Counted from the stretch's first letter, positions 1 to 11,054 are shown. The stretch is DNA of 64,000 bases from Alopecurus myosuroides (GCA_028641055.1 CM054059.1:50229682-50293681); one strand, 5' to 3'. Notes: generated by a model not told the origin, from the sequence alone. Made by a program: numbers and translations.

Positions 1-1843
1 TTAAGACTACCATGAACCTCTCAAAGGGGAACATATTGTGTAGAAATACCGGACCGAAAATATGAATCTTTCACATAGGTGAACCAGGAGATGTGTCATA
101 ATGTTGAACAAGGATGGTGGGAACACCAACTCAAAACTAACAAGACACTGGACCACATCCCTCTGTAATCTTGCCAGACTTTCTGGATCGATTAACTTCT
201 GAGATATTGCATTGAGGAATGCGCATAGCTTCACAGTGGGTACTCGAACATTTTCCGATAGAAGCCCCCTCAATGCAATCGGAAGCAACTGCGTCATAAT
301 CACGTGGCATTCATGAGACTTCAGGTTTTGGAATTTTTTCTCTGCCATATTTATTATCCTCTTTATATTCGACGAGAAGCCAGACGACACCTTGATACTG
401 TAAAGGAATTCAAAAAAAAAATTTCTTCTCTGCCTTGGTAAGAGCGTAGCTGCTTAAGTAATGGCACCCTATATCCGTGTGCTTGTTGCTTGGGTATTTC
501 GTACGTTGTTGGTCCTCCCGTGCTTCTGGCGTATCTTTTGACTTCCCATACACGCCCAGGAAGCATAGCAGGTTGACGCAGAGATTCTTCGTCATGTGCC
601 TCACGTCGATTGAAGAGCGGACCTCTAGGACTTTCCAATAGGGTAGCTCCCAAAATATAGATCTCTTCTTCCACATGGGTGCGCGCTTATCAGGGCCGTT
701 CGGAACAGGTTGGCTGCCATCACCCTTCCCAAAGATTACTTTTAGCTCCTTGACCATATCGAATACATCATTACCACTACGGGGGTCAGGCTTCTTCCGT
801 GTATCTGCCTCACCTCCGAAATTCTTGCCTCCTTTCTTTCTTACGGGATGCTTGATCGAGAGAAATCTACGTGCCCCAGGTATACAAACTTCTTACATTT
901 ATCTAAATATACACTATCAGTCTTATCTAAACAGTCCTTGCAGGCATTGTATCCCTTGTTTGTATGTCCGGAAATGTTACTAATAGCAGGTCAATCATTG
1001 ATGGTTACGAAAAGCAACGCCCGTAGGTCAAATGGCTTTTTTTTATTCTCATCCCACACACGTACACCTGGTTTGCCCAACAACTGTAAGAGTTCTTTCA
1101 CTAATGGCCTTAGGTACACATCAATGTCGTTGCCGGGTTGCCTCGGACCTTGGATGAGCACTGGCATCATAATGAACTTGCACTTCATGCACAACTAAGA
1201 AGCAAGGTTGTAGATACATAGAGTCACGGGTTAGGTGCTATGATTGGAGCTCTACTCCCCGAAAGGATTAAATACATCTGTACTTAGACCAAACCATAAG
1301 TTTCTTGCCTCTCCTGTAAAGTCCGGGAAGTCTCTCTCGATTTTTCTCCACTGCGACCCATCAGCGGGGTGTCTCAACTTTCCGTCTTTCTTACGGTCTT
1401 CTTTGTGTCATCGCAACAATCTGGCATGCTCTTTGTTTCTAAACAGTTATTTCAACTGTGGTATTATAGGAGCATACCATATCACCTTTGAAGGAACCGT
1501 CTTATGGGGGGGTCGCCGTCAACATCGCCAGGGTCATCTGGTCTGATCTTATACCGCAGTGTAGTGCATACCGGACATTTATCCAAATTCCCGTACATCT
1601 CACCGCGGTAGAGGATGCAGTCATTAATGCATGCATGCATCTTCTGCACATATAATCCTAGAGGGCAGAGATCCTTCTTTGCTTCGTACGTACTGTCAGG
1701 CAATTCGTTATCATTTGGAAGCTTCGGCTTCATAATTTTAAGTAAACTATCAAATGCATTGTCACTCACACCATTATGTGCCTTCCATTTCAGCAACTCT
1801 AGTGTGGTACCGAGTTTTGTGCTGCCATCTTCGCAATTTGGGT
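1..1843 (-). pseudogene. CACTA (En/Spm) TNP2-type transposase fragment
   Basis: This is a large part of a TNP2-type transposase, the enzyme that moves CACTA DNA transposons. Reading leftward from 1843, broken blocks appear in the usual order: a CPVCTTLRYK segment near 1560, the core PVLIQGPRQPGNDIDVYLRP near 1090-1180, MWKKRSIFWELPYWK near 620-680, and FQNLKSHECHVIMTQ near 300-340. The blocks lie in different frames separated by stops, so it is a pseudogene. It aligns with the plus-strand copy at 45974-49486; the match ends near 1843 inside the region coding LxCEDxxK, so the N-terminal zinc-finger-like part is absent here. The C-terminal part lies beyond the left edge. It is certainly transposon-derived; only the exact right boundary is uncertain. 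Confidence 0.9.
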
Positions 1844-1961
1844 GCCTACGCCTACGCCTGTTCTACACCGCTTTGACCATGCATCGACTCTTCTACACTG
1901 CACCCAATGTTTTCACATTGTTTGCTTCATCTACCCCAATTAATTCACGTCTAATCGTGCC

Positions 1962-1970
1962 TTTAAATAG
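1962..1970 (+). promoter_or_regulatory. TATA-like box upstream of the charged-protein ORF
   Basis: TTTAAATAG lies 76 bases before the ATG at 2046, in a CT-rich leader (CCATCTTCTCATCC...). Position and leader composition fit a plant Pol II core promoter; this is inference from sequence only. Confidence 0.5.
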
Positions 1971-2045
1971 ACCGTTTCACTCGTCCTCCATCTTCTCATC
2001 CCTCTCCATCCCTTTGCCCTTATCTCCCTAGCTTCAAGCCCTAAC

Positions 2046-2444
2046 ATGTCTTCCTACTCTCTACCATCTAGCCCCGAGTCGGTCTCCGACGAGGACAACC
2101 GCCCAAAAGATCGGCCTTGGTACGAGGCCGATTATACGTCGGAGGAAGTCGAATCTCCCAAACGGGAGAGATCGCCATCGCCGCCCTTCGTCCACAACCC
2201 CAAGCCCTCCCTCACCGCCCACAACGACCTCTCCCCCAAGACGATCCGCCGCCTCAAGGAACTGGAGCGGCTGGAGAAGAAGGAGTTGAAGGCCGAGGAG
2301 AAGAAGCAGGCGAAGAAGGACGTGAAGGCAATGCGGGCCAGCATCAAGCGGGTCCGTGAGCGAGAGGAGGAGAGGATGCGGGCGGAGAACCGCCACGTCC
2401 GCGTCAACAAGGAGATGGAGTACAGGGCGGCGGAATGGAAGTAG
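2046..2444 (+). CDS. small highly charged coiled-coil protein, unknown function
   Basis: A 132-residue single-exon ORF I cannot assign to a named family. Residues 1-15 are Ser-rich, 16-50 are acidic then Pro/Ser-rich (KRERSPSPPF), and about 60-132 form a long Lys/Glu/Arg helix (KELERLEKKELKAEEKKQ) predicted to be a coiled coil. The ATG at 2046 is preceded by a TATA-like box at 1962 and a CT-rich leader. The ORF is GC-rich in an AT-rich neighbourhood. Its look (short, single exon, acidic-plus-helical) resembles other proteins in this window carried by small DNA transposons, such as that at 43348, so a transposon-borne gene is more likely than a host gene. No signal peptide or membrane segment is visible. 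Confidence 0.55.
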   Translation: MSSYSLPSSPESVSDEDNRPKDRPWYEADYTSEEVESPKRERSPSPPFVHNPKPSLTAHNDLSPKTIRRLKELERLEKKELKAEEKKQAKKDVKAMRASIKRVREREEERMRAENRHVRVNKEMEYRAAEWK

Positions 2445-2931
2445 GGCGCCGGAGGACGGCAAGGCCTCCCGGGCGCCGGAGGGCGGCAAGGGCTCCCGCA
2501 TGCAGCGCGGGAGCAGTTAGTTTTTTTTAATTAGATGTAATGTACCTAGGGCCCCACTGATTATATGTAAAGTGGGGCCAGTTATCGAATTATAAGTATG
2601 TTTAATTATATATAAAGTTATGTCCTTATATTTGTCCAAATATGTACCCACTGTTTAGAAGTTTTATCCTTTCTAATTATCGCTTTTTTTTTAAAATATT
2701 TCTAATTATCGCTTTAAAATATGCACATTGTAAACAAAATTTATATATAAGAGATGTGATGCATTATGTTTTCTAAGATAATCTACAAATTTCAGTTGAT
2801 CACAGTATATATTTTATATTATTAATACGAATAATTTGATGGTTTAATAAATGGATAATGTGTAGTCTGCATATAGGGATTAATAAATATAAATGGATAA
2901 TGTGTAGTCTGCATGTTGACATTGGGCCTCG

Positions 2932-3030
2932 TCAACAGCTGGGGCCCACATGCAGCGCCAGCCATCAACAGTTGGGGCACACAAGCCGCGCCAACGCTCA
3001 ACAACTGGGGCCCACAGGCCGCGCCAACGG
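2932..3030. repeat. three-copy GC-rich minisatellite
   Basis: About three degenerate copies of a roughly 33-base unit with the core CAACARYTGGGGCMCACA followed by GCSGCGCCA. A pair of TGGATAATGTGTAGTCTGCAT copies lies just upstream at about 2850-2914. Confidence 0.7.
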
Positions 3031-3249
3031 TTCTATGATGGGTCCCACAGGTCAGCATCCTAACGGGGGCAGAAAATAACGGTGGGAACAGCGAAAGGAG
3101 TCCTTGCGCACTGACTAGGGGCAAAACTGAGGTCGATTCGGCGCTAGGGGTAAAACTGAGGTCGTGGTGACAACTGAGGGCACCTTGTTAATTATCCCTA
3201 TTTTTATACTTGTCTAACATTGTAGAAAATCTAATTAATCTACTTGCAG

Positions 3250-3949
3250 ATTGGAGAAAAAGATCTCTAAGATTGAAACCAAAATAGAGAAGAAGGACGC
3301 GGATAAGAAAAAAAAAGAGGATCTGAAGACAGTTGCACTAGGAACATCAAAGATCAACTACCTTGATCCTAGAATTACTGTGGCGTGGTGCAAAACCCAT
3401 GAAGTCCCTATTCAGGATAAGGTACAAATAGTCTCGCTTCTGTTACGAGGACAAGGATATTAATTTTGTTGGTGCATGATTATATTATTACTCGTTCATA
3501 ACACGCATTCAGTATGTCATACTGCTTGCTGTTCCTAGCTTTGAAATAGTCACTTAAAAGTTTTTTGTTAAGTCTAATGCCTGGAGGGTGGCCAACCTTA
3601 TTTGTGTCCATAGTGGTATATAACAGGACAAAGTTTCTTTCTATAGGAAAAATCAGAACCTGTAGCAAGCCATATATATAACCTTGTTTCTATTTAAGTT
3701 ATGTTTCCAATGATGTATTTCATAAGACAGCGGGTTATTTGTATTTTATACTTGTTCTTTGATCTAATATCTCAAACAAACTCAACGAATTATTACCATT
3801 TCATAGTCCATTTTTAAGGGCATCATTTCATAGATAGTCCTTAACAGAACCTGTTTGGCTTGGCAAATTTTGTATGACAGATTTTCAGCAAAACAACTCT
3901 CGAGAAATTTGGATGGGCGATGGATGTCGACCTGGATTACAGGTTCTAA
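3250..3949 (+). pseudogene. TOP1: 3' end of DNA topoisomerase I (type IB): last two exons with intron
   Basis: Topoisomerase IB relaxes supercoiled DNA in the nucleus through a transient 3'-phosphotyrosyl link. Exon 3250-3421 follows a TTGCAG acceptor and codes a Lys/Glu-rich linker, then [19 protein letters not shown], which contains the family's active-site tyrosine (SKxNY). It ends in AAG followed by a GT donor. The final exon, 3881-3949, follows ATGACAG and codes IFSKTTLEKFGWAMDVDL and then DYRF and a stop, matching the conserved plant C-terminus. The exons join in frame. Upstream exons are absent: the sequence left of 3199 is unrelated. It is therefore a genomic fragment (introns kept, so not a retrocopy), cut off by an insertion or captured. 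All visible coding sequence is intact. Whether the rest lies outside the window cannot be seen. Confidence 0.85.
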
Positions 3950-4287
3950 CGGCTGTCTGGTCGGTAAGTACATGCAAAGGAAGTTGGATGGTTAGCATAA
4001 ACACGCCTACGATCGTGTTGGAAAGTGGACACTCAAGGGTTAACTCAAGTTAGTCTACCAATACAGTAAATGGTCAGTGCTCTTGTCATCTGGACCGACC
4101 GACCAGGCATATGAGTGTAGCATATAATTCAGGGTTTGGTCCCTTCTTGATCAACGGTGTATTCATCCAAAAATATTTGTATTGCTTTTTCATGTAGAGA
4201 CAATTCGATATGCAAATTTAAATTTGTTGTTTTCAACGTTGCATGGTTCTGTGAGCAAGTCTTATATTCCCTTCGCTTAGGAGGGTA
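3950..4287. other. sequence downstream of the topoisomerase I stop
   Basis: No gene is seen. It probably holds the 3' untranslated and flanking sequence of the topoisomerase I fragment up to the CACTAC motif at 4288. Confidence 0.4.
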
Positions 4288-4306
4288 CACTACAAAAACA
4301 AGATAG

Positions 4307-4384
4307 GGCCTCCTCGTAGGCTTGTATATAAACTATCTTTCTATCAATGCAATGAAACACAAATCTTTTGCGTTTTCTCAAAAA
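4307..4384 (+). mobile_element. very short 5'-truncated LINE 3' end with target-site duplication
   Basis: A 78-base insertion ends in CAATGAAACACAAATC-type 3' LINE sequence plus an A tail, flanked by the 13-base duplication AAAAACAAGATAG (4294-4306 and 4385-4397). Unit B has a single AAAGCAAGATAG at the same place (about 39290-39302), which is the empty site. Confidence 0.75.
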
Positions 4385-4561
4385 AAAAACAAGATAGTTT
4401 CGGTTGGTAAGGTGGCATTAAATTGATTGCCCGCTTAATTAGCGCGTCGTGGTTCTCTTCCTCCATCGATGACCGCTTGATTCCCCACCCCTTCTCCCCC
4501 TTTAAATTGCGACCCCCGTGGGCAATGGTCTGTGCATGTAGTAGGTGGGAAATCCATCTTG

Positions 4562-5600
4562 CCCGCGTTTTAGGTTTTTTTTCAGTTTCGATGCATTGCG
4601 CAGTAGCAGTGCCCGTAAACATAGCCCGCATATTCCAATTTCTGATTTTGCTGCAAAATTAGTTTACAAAAAAGGCGGCAAAGACCACCGATTACAACGA
4701 TTATGGTCGACGGTGATCACTGGAGTAGCCCTAGCCATAGCCCTAACCCTAGCCTACTCGGGGGCGGCGCCGCTCAGTCCTCGTCGGAAGAGCTTATGTA
4801 CTGTGGCTCCTCGAGCGAGGCAGCGATGCCCTTCTCGAGGAGCACCACGTTCACCTCGACCCGCCGGTGGCGCTACACCTCGAGCTCCTCCTCCTTTGCT
4901 GCAGAGCGCTGGCAAAGGATCGCCACGACGGCGTTCACCGCATTGTCAGGGACGAAGTCGAGCTCGGAGAAGGAGGGGCCAAATGCCGCCCGGTCGTACT
5001 CCGGCAGCGGCTCCACCTCCGTCCTCACGAGTGCGCGGGCCGGGAGGAGCTTCCCATGCCAGCTGAGCTTCCCGCGCCAGAGGATCTGCCCTCACCACGC
5101 CTCGTGGCTTCGCGGAGGCGGTCAAACTCCAGGAGGGTGCGGTACTGCAGGGACACCGGCACGGGTTGCTGGCGGTTGCTGAAGGCGTGCGCCGCCTTCT
5201 TCGACGCGGCGTCAGACCGCACCACACTCTGTCGCGCCTCGTCAGACAGATCTGACGGGTCGAGCGCGGGCCGGGAGGCAGGCTCTCGCTTTCGCGTCTT
5301 CATCTTTGGCGGCATGGCGGAGGTGGATCTGGGTGGAGGCGCAAATAATTTCTCGTCGGAGGTGTGTGGCGGCGCGGATTGATTGTGGGCGGAGGCATTG
5401 GGGGCGTGACCTGAAAATGGCCGCCCGGCCACTACTTGTAGGGTTCCGCGCCTAGGATTCTCGGGTGACTGAAAACTGTTTACGGGTCAGGTGCGTTATA
5501 CGGGCTCTGCTACGGCCGAAACTGCGCCCTCAGCCCGTAAAGCCGCCGTCCTTTTACGGGTCCCGGCATTTTACGGGCTCTGCGAGAGATGCTCTTACTC
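4562..5600. mobile_element. gene-carrying Harbinger-like insertion, left end lost
   Basis: Absent from unit B, where the flanks are 16-20 bases apart (39460-39485). The right end, read on the minus strand, is GAGCATCTCTCGCAGAGCCC next to TTA, which fits a PIF/Harbinger terminus and 3-base target. Several TTTACGGG repeats lie in the last 150 bases. The expected left terminus is missing, together with a few bases of target. Confidence 0.6.
4774..5315 (-). pseudogene. transposon-borne single-exon gene of unknown function, broken
   Basis: From the ATG at 5315 (MPPKMKTRKREPAS...) about 96 residues are open: a basic start, a DLSDEARQSVVRSDAASKK helix and an EFDRLREATRR helix. A second frame continues the same gene with EYDRAAFGPSFSELDFVPDN. 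It meets one in-frame TAG and ends in an acidic tail, SSSDED. One frameshift and one nonsense codon therefore separate it from an intact reading frame. I do not recognise the family. The acidic tail and helical basic N-terminus resemble other proteins carried by small Harbinger-like elements here. It sits antisense within the element at 4562-5600. Confidence 0.5.
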
Positions 5601-5924
5601 CTCCGCAGTGTTTCCTTTTTTGTTGCCTTTTCAAAACTGGAATCAATCTAAGAGGAGAGGTGACTGGTGGGATGTTGAGGCAGAAAATCTTTCTACCAAA
5701 TGATTTGCACTTTTGTTTTCTTTTTTTTATTGTTTCTTTTAAATTGGGTCAAAATCGGGCACATATATTCATAGCAAAGATTCATAATCTTCCAACACCC
5801 TCTGTGATAACGCATAGAATTCTGAGAGGTAACTTAATTCTTTTTTGGCAATATTTAGAAACAACTATAACACAATCGTAGGACAAAATGAATTTAACTT
5901 TTAGAAACTACTTTTGGCGCATTG

Positions 5925-6096
5925 TGTGACGCCCCGAGATCGGGCACTATGCAGATTTCGGCATTTCCACCCAAATCCGCATAATAACCGATTTCAGGTT
6001 GACACTTGTGATAACATTACAACAGTTCACGAATAATCCACAACAACAACAGAGGAGGTATATACAAGATGACTCAAACGAGCCAAGGATGTTACA
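5925..6096 (-). repeat. collapsed LTR (internal deletion)
   Basis: The first ~166 bases on the plus strand match 6595-6760 and 11055-11220, then jump at AAGGAT/GTTACA straight to the last six bases of the LTR. About 3.8 kb is missing. It still carries the correct LTR end next to the CATTG duplication. Confidence 0.85.
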
Positions 6097-6594
6097 GACG
6101 ACACCACTAACAAGGGATTGCGCCCTCGCAATCCACCCACTAACCCGGGAGGGGAAATAAGTTCGACTATCGATTCTTCATGCTTCCAGTTGATCTCCTC
6201 GACACCACTAACAAGGGCTTCTCGACACCACTAACAAGAGAATCTTGCTCGGGTTGATGACGATCTTCTCCCACCAGGAATCTTCCGATGATCGAACCTA
6301 TTAGGTTAAAGGCTCAGAAAACGTCCACCCACGTAGGATCCTAAAACTTTGAAAGATAGATGAGAGAAGAGACACCAAAAAAAATAGGATAGGAGGAGAA
6401 ATAGAATAGAGGAAAGGAATAAACAAGAATCCTATCGAGAGGTTTCCAAAACAGGTTTTCGACAAATAGTTTTTTGACACTCTAGAAACACGACCGTTAG
6501 CGAGGTTATCCTACAGGCTTTGCGGACCCGTTGCTTCGATAACCATTTGTATCGAAACAACATCGGGAATCGGAAACCATGCTCTGATACCATT
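6097..6594 (-). other. internal domain copy 1 (498 bp)
   Basis: No ORF of note. It contains three copies of ACACCACTAACAAG near its left end (6100-6240) and the primer-binding site at its right end. It differs from copy 2 at only a couple of bases that I can see (for example CCACCCACG versus CCACCTACG). Confidence 0.8.
6581..6592 (-). promoter_or_regulatory. primer-binding site (initiator tRNA-Met)
   Basis: Minus strand TGGTATCAGAGC, two bases after the LTR end CGTCACA. This is the standard plant PBS complementary to the 3' end of initiator tRNA-Met. Confidence 0.9.
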
Positions 6595-9500
6595 TGTGAC
6601 GCCCCGAGATCGGGCACTATGCAGATTTCGGCATTTCCACCCAAATCCGCATAATAACCGATTTCAGGTTGCCACTTGTGATAACATTACAACAGTTCAC
6701 GAATAATCCAAAACAACAACAGATGAGGTATATACAAGACGACTCAAACGAGCCAAGGATACAACTGATACAATACAAAGATCCAAATGACAGCGGAAGA
6801 AACAACATAGTGTCCGACTACGGACAAGATACAAATTGGACTAAGAGTCATGAAGATAACCGTTGGCGTCCAATCCCTGCCCAGGCCAAGCCGGAGGGAT
6901 TCCCAATCTAACGTCGTCAGACTCCAAACCTGTTGACTGCAATGTGGAATATGCAGCCACGAAAAGGATTCGTGGGTCAGTACGGTTAAGTACTGGCAAG
7001 TGGATAAACCATAGTCACAAGATACCAGCGTAACCAATCATCACAAGATACGAATACTTTGGGTACAACAGAAGGAAGGGGTTATTGCAAAGAAGCGGCA
7101 GCGGGCTGCACTAACTAACTATAGAGACGCGCTACAACATCCGGCTAAAAGAAAAGGATAAGATAGCGCGACAAAACCAACTATAACTACTCACCAAACA
7201 ATACCCATCCAATGTTACCCCCTACTAAGGAAGCAACCCAAGGAAACTCACACTGTTGATTAAGGTGACATTCATTGTTATGGTGGAGGTAATCTATATT
7301 ACTAGTCAAGTTATCATCGTTAAGTGTAAGTTGTCTGAGTACTTGTTAGCCAGCACTTTCACCAAGTCATCCATAACTGCGGACAACACGGCTTCTCGAG
7401 AAGATTAACCCTGCAGGGATGCACCAATTTGGCCGTACACGTAAGAATGACCCGCCAGATGGAAAGGCCCTTCCACCAAGCGAGGCACTCAACACAACCC
7501 AACTCTTCTTCGTATCAAGCCCAAAGAACCACGTGTTGTGCGTGCGCGGCTAATCGAGCCCCCACGAAGAAAAGGGGGACCCTCATAGCACTGGAAGACC
7601 ATGCCGCCCTAAATGCCGACTACAAAAGTTCCACCCTGGCGCCAAGGGCTCGCACCTGCATATGCATGCATCAAATGGAAAGCCCGAACTAAGTGCTGCG
7701 ATTTGGACGAGATGCGAATCGAATCAGAATTGCGGGGGGCGCCCATACTCGCTTCCCACATGCGGTTAGTGCGCTCATCATGGATTGGAGGACAAAATCC
7801 TTTTCCTAATTAAGGTCGACACTAGCAGGCCTCAAAACCACGCCGGGCCTCCTGCCGGTGCCTTATCATCAAATTATTATTACCCAAAACATTAACATGT
7901 TGTTGATTAAGTTGAAACCCAACTATCAAACTAAACAGGTGATAAGACGGACAACAAGACTTGAGCGCAAACAACACTAAGCATGCAACTAAGACACAAG
8001 GGCCAACAAGGTAAACAAACAACAGTTAATAGGAAGTGGAAGGAAGGCTATATCATGGCTGCAAGGTAAACATATGATAGGATCGAGACACAAGCATCGA
8101 ATCATAAGGCTAGCATAAAGATAACGGAAAGAATCGGTAACAAGTGATGAAAGGCAGCCATAGGTAGCAAGTGAGTATACTTGCCTGGAATCCAGCAAGT
8201 AGAGGTACATCCGAAGATCTTGTCGTTTCTCACATCATCTCAACGTACTATCCGCGAAGAAGCAACGAACTAGAACAAACACCGGATGCAACAATTACTT
8301 CTACGGCAAAAGATCCAGCATGATCAAGATATGGATGCATGACAAGTTTAAGGATGCATCAAAGATAAACTAGTTGACATGGTAAACATATTTAAATGGG
8401 CCCATATGCAATTTGGATTGCATATGGAAAAGCCCATGAATTAATGTTGAATTAAATGATCTACAAATAACCATCATGTGAAAGTTGATTAGAATGATGC
8501 ATGGATGATGAAAACAATAAGAAAACAACAATAGCTTCAGTTTGATATGTTGTTTACCAAGTTTGGAATTTTATTTATTAAGTTATGAACTTTGGCATTT
8601 TAAATGATTTAACAAACATTTGTTGTTTTCACCAATTTTAAATGTTCAAAAGGGATAACAAAATTTATATTTGGAAAGAACACAAAATTTTAGATGGAAT
8701 ACATATTTCATTTGTTGAATTTGGATTTTAGATGAGCAAGTTATTAAATTGACAATTTTAAATGCATTAATTAAGAAATAGTTGTTTTCAGCAATTTAAA
8801 TTGTTAAAAACTGAAAACAAAGTTGATATTTGCAAAGTTTATGAAAAATGGGATGGAAAACATATTTTACATGTTGGAATTGGAGTTGAATTGCCCAAGT
8901 TATGAATTTTGCAATTTAAAAGGTGTAATTAAAGTATTGAATTATTACTCCCATTTTAATTAGGAAAAACAACAAACAAATTGTATTGAAAAGGTTGAAA
9001 ACAGGTATAATATGTTTCAATGAACAGTTTGAGCTATTAAACATAATTTTTAGATCATTATTGAATTTATTATGCAATTTTTCATAGGCATTTTTATTCT
9101 GCCCCTTTTTTGTAAACAGAAGGAAACATGTTCAAATTTAATTCAATTGTGACCAAATAAAATACCAATGTGTAGAGTTTGTTAAGAAAAATTTTTAGAG
9201 CTCAAGTTTGCTCAATTTGGGTGAACAGAACTCAAGTTATGAATTTCCAAAGTTTCAAATTTTAATAGCCATTTCTGTATTTAATTATTTAGTGCAAAAT
9301 TTATTACAGAAACATGTTGCAACTTTGCGACTAACAGAAAGAGCTCAAGATTCTGAATCCATAGCAATTTGAATCATAAAAATTGGAGCATTTTTCAATT
9401 TGTTATGGATTTTACAATTAAAGACTCAGTTCTGTTTTTCTGGATTTCGGGAAATAAAAGAAAAAGGCCGAAAAAAAGAGGTGGCTTTGCGCCTCGGGGG

Positions 9501-10556
9501 GGATTCGAACCCGCGCCCTGCTGGGCTCGCGCGCGGAGGCAGAGCGCCAACCACTGGGCCACTGCTGCGTTCATGTTCGATCTATGATGCGAGATTGTTT
9601 TGAGGTGAGCATCGTGCGGAAAACTGAAACTGAACAACTTACTGAACTTAGACGAGACGAACTGACGGACGCTGGGAGACGGCGGTGGCGCCCGTGCCGC
9701 TCGACGGCGGTCTTCCGGGGCAGCTTTGGCCCCCGTGCTTCTGCGAGGACGTAGAGGATGGAGTGGGGGTTCGATTCCCGGCCTCGGTTGTCCTTCTCGT
9801 CGACCACGGCCTTGGCTCCATGACCACACATCTCCGGCTATGGAGGTGGACGTGGTGGAGAGAAACAGGGACGAAAAGGAGTGGAGAGAGGGGTGGCGGC
9901 GGAGAGGAAGATGGGTAGGGAGAGGGCTAGGGTTTGGGAGGAGGAGAGGGGGGCTTTATGCCGTGGGGGGGGGAAGGGAGCAGGTGGGGTGGTGGCGATA
10001 GGAGGGTCACGCCCTCCTCGTGCCCGCTCCTGTACGGAAGGAAGAAGGAGGGGGTAGCGGGCCAGAAAGGAGGAAGGTGGGCTGGCCGGCCCAAGTGGCT
10101 GGCCTGGCCTGCCTTCCCCACTGGTGATTTTATTTTATTTTTCTTTTCTTTTTTTTTGTAAAAGTGAAAGAGAATTTTGAGAGTGGAGGGGTTTTACACA
10201 TGCAAAAATTATGAAATAAATTTTATTGCATTTGGAATTGAAAATGCCCAAGTGCACCAATTTTTTATTTTGAAAAATTCAAACTTTTGTGGAAGTTTGA
10301 ATTTAGATGAATTTGGGTTGAATTTGAATTTGGGGAGGTTTCACTACTCCAAAAATTATAATTTTGGTTTCTTTACACTTGGCATCCAAAATGCCCAAGT
10401 GTACAAGTGTTTGTTTTGAAAATTTCAAAGATTCGAAAAGGTTTGAATTTGAAATTGGTTTGAAAACAAGAGTGCAATGCATATGATGCCTGATGCAATG
10501 CAAAAAAAGAAAAACAACCAAATCTAATTGGGGAAAAAAATCCCCCGGGTGTTACA
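6595..10556 (-). repeat. long LTR (3962 bp), middle copy
   Basis: Runs TGTAACACCC to GGCGTCACA on the minus strand. It has AT-rich portions (8400-9470 and 10130-10500), a GC-rich portion (9660-10110) and a tRNA-like block at 9496-9568. GC-rich open frames at 9685-10161 are not supported as genes. It is nearly identical to 11055-15000, with small indels such as a missing TTGTTG near 13076. Confidence 0.9.
9496..9568 (-). promoter_or_regulatory. tRNA-like block with Pol III A and B boxes inside the LTR
   Basis: On the minus strand TGGCCCAGTGG fits the A-box consensus TRGYNNARNGG and GGTTCGAATCC fits the B box perfectly, about 45 bases apart as in a tRNA. The T-arm can form, but the acceptor stem (GCAGCAG against CCGAGGC) pairs poorly, so it is a tRNA-derived or SINE-like relic rather than a working tRNA gene. 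It begins about 990 bases from the LTR 5' end and points the same way as the LTR. Confidence 0.7.
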
Positions 10557-11054
10557 GACGACACCACTAACAAGGGATTGCGCCCTCGCAATCCACCCAC
10601 TAACCCGGGAGGGGAAATAAGTTCGACTATCGATTCTTCATGCTTCCAGTTGATCTCCTCGACACCACTAACAAGGGCTTCTCGACACCACTAACAAGAG
10701 AATCTTGCTCGGGTTGATGACGATCTTCTCCCACCAGGAATCTTCCGATGATCGAACCTATTAGGTTAAAGGCTCAGAAAACGTCCACCTACGTAGGATC
10801 CTAAAACTTTTAAAGATAGATGAGAGAAGAGACACCAAAAAAAATAGGATAGGAGGAGAAATAGAATAGAGGAAAGGAATAAACAAGAATCCTATCGAGA
10901 GGTTTCCAAAACAGGTTTTCGACAAATAGTTTTTTGACACTCTAGAAACACGACCGTTAGCGAGGTTATCCTACAGGCTTTGCGGACCCGTTGCTTCGAT
11001 AACCATTTGTATCGAAACAACATCGGGAATCGGAAACCATGCTCTGATACCATT
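10557..11054 (-). other. internal domain copy 2 (498 bp)
   Basis: Near-identical to 6097-6594, with the same three ACACCACTAACAAG repeats and no coding capacity. Confidence 0.85.
11041..11052 (-). promoter_or_regulatory. primer-binding site (initiator tRNA-Met)
   Basis: Minus strand TGGTATCAGAGC, two bases downstream of the 5' LTR in the element's orientation. Confidence 0.9.

Larger units (their letters stand above)
1844..3198. other. gene-carrying insertion of unknown class
   Basis: Homology to CACTA stops at its left and a topoisomerase I intron seems to start at its right, so this stretch is probably a separate insertion. It holds a small ORF with a plausible promoter, an AT-rich stretch (2520-2900), a GC-rich minisatellite and a right end reading CAAGGTGCCCTC on the minus strand (near 3173-3192). 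That end resembles a DNA-transposon terminus, but no matching left terminus was found, so the class stays open. Confidence 0.4.

Noticed and set aside
3173..3198. Right end of a Mutator-like element with a 9-base duplication TATTTTTAT
   Set aside because: The end looks plausible, but no left terminus or second copy of the duplication is visible in the window.
9496..9568. Genuine tRNA gene
   Set aside because: A and B boxes fit, but the acceptor stem does not pair and the anticodon arm is not convincing; better seen as tRNA-derived.
9685..10161. Several overlapping open frames in the GC-rich part of the LTR (also 14160-14605, 21372-21792, 59454-60005)
   Set aside because: Low-complexity Gly/Arg/Trp-rich translations in several frames at once, inside LTR sequence, with no family features; GC richness alone explains them.
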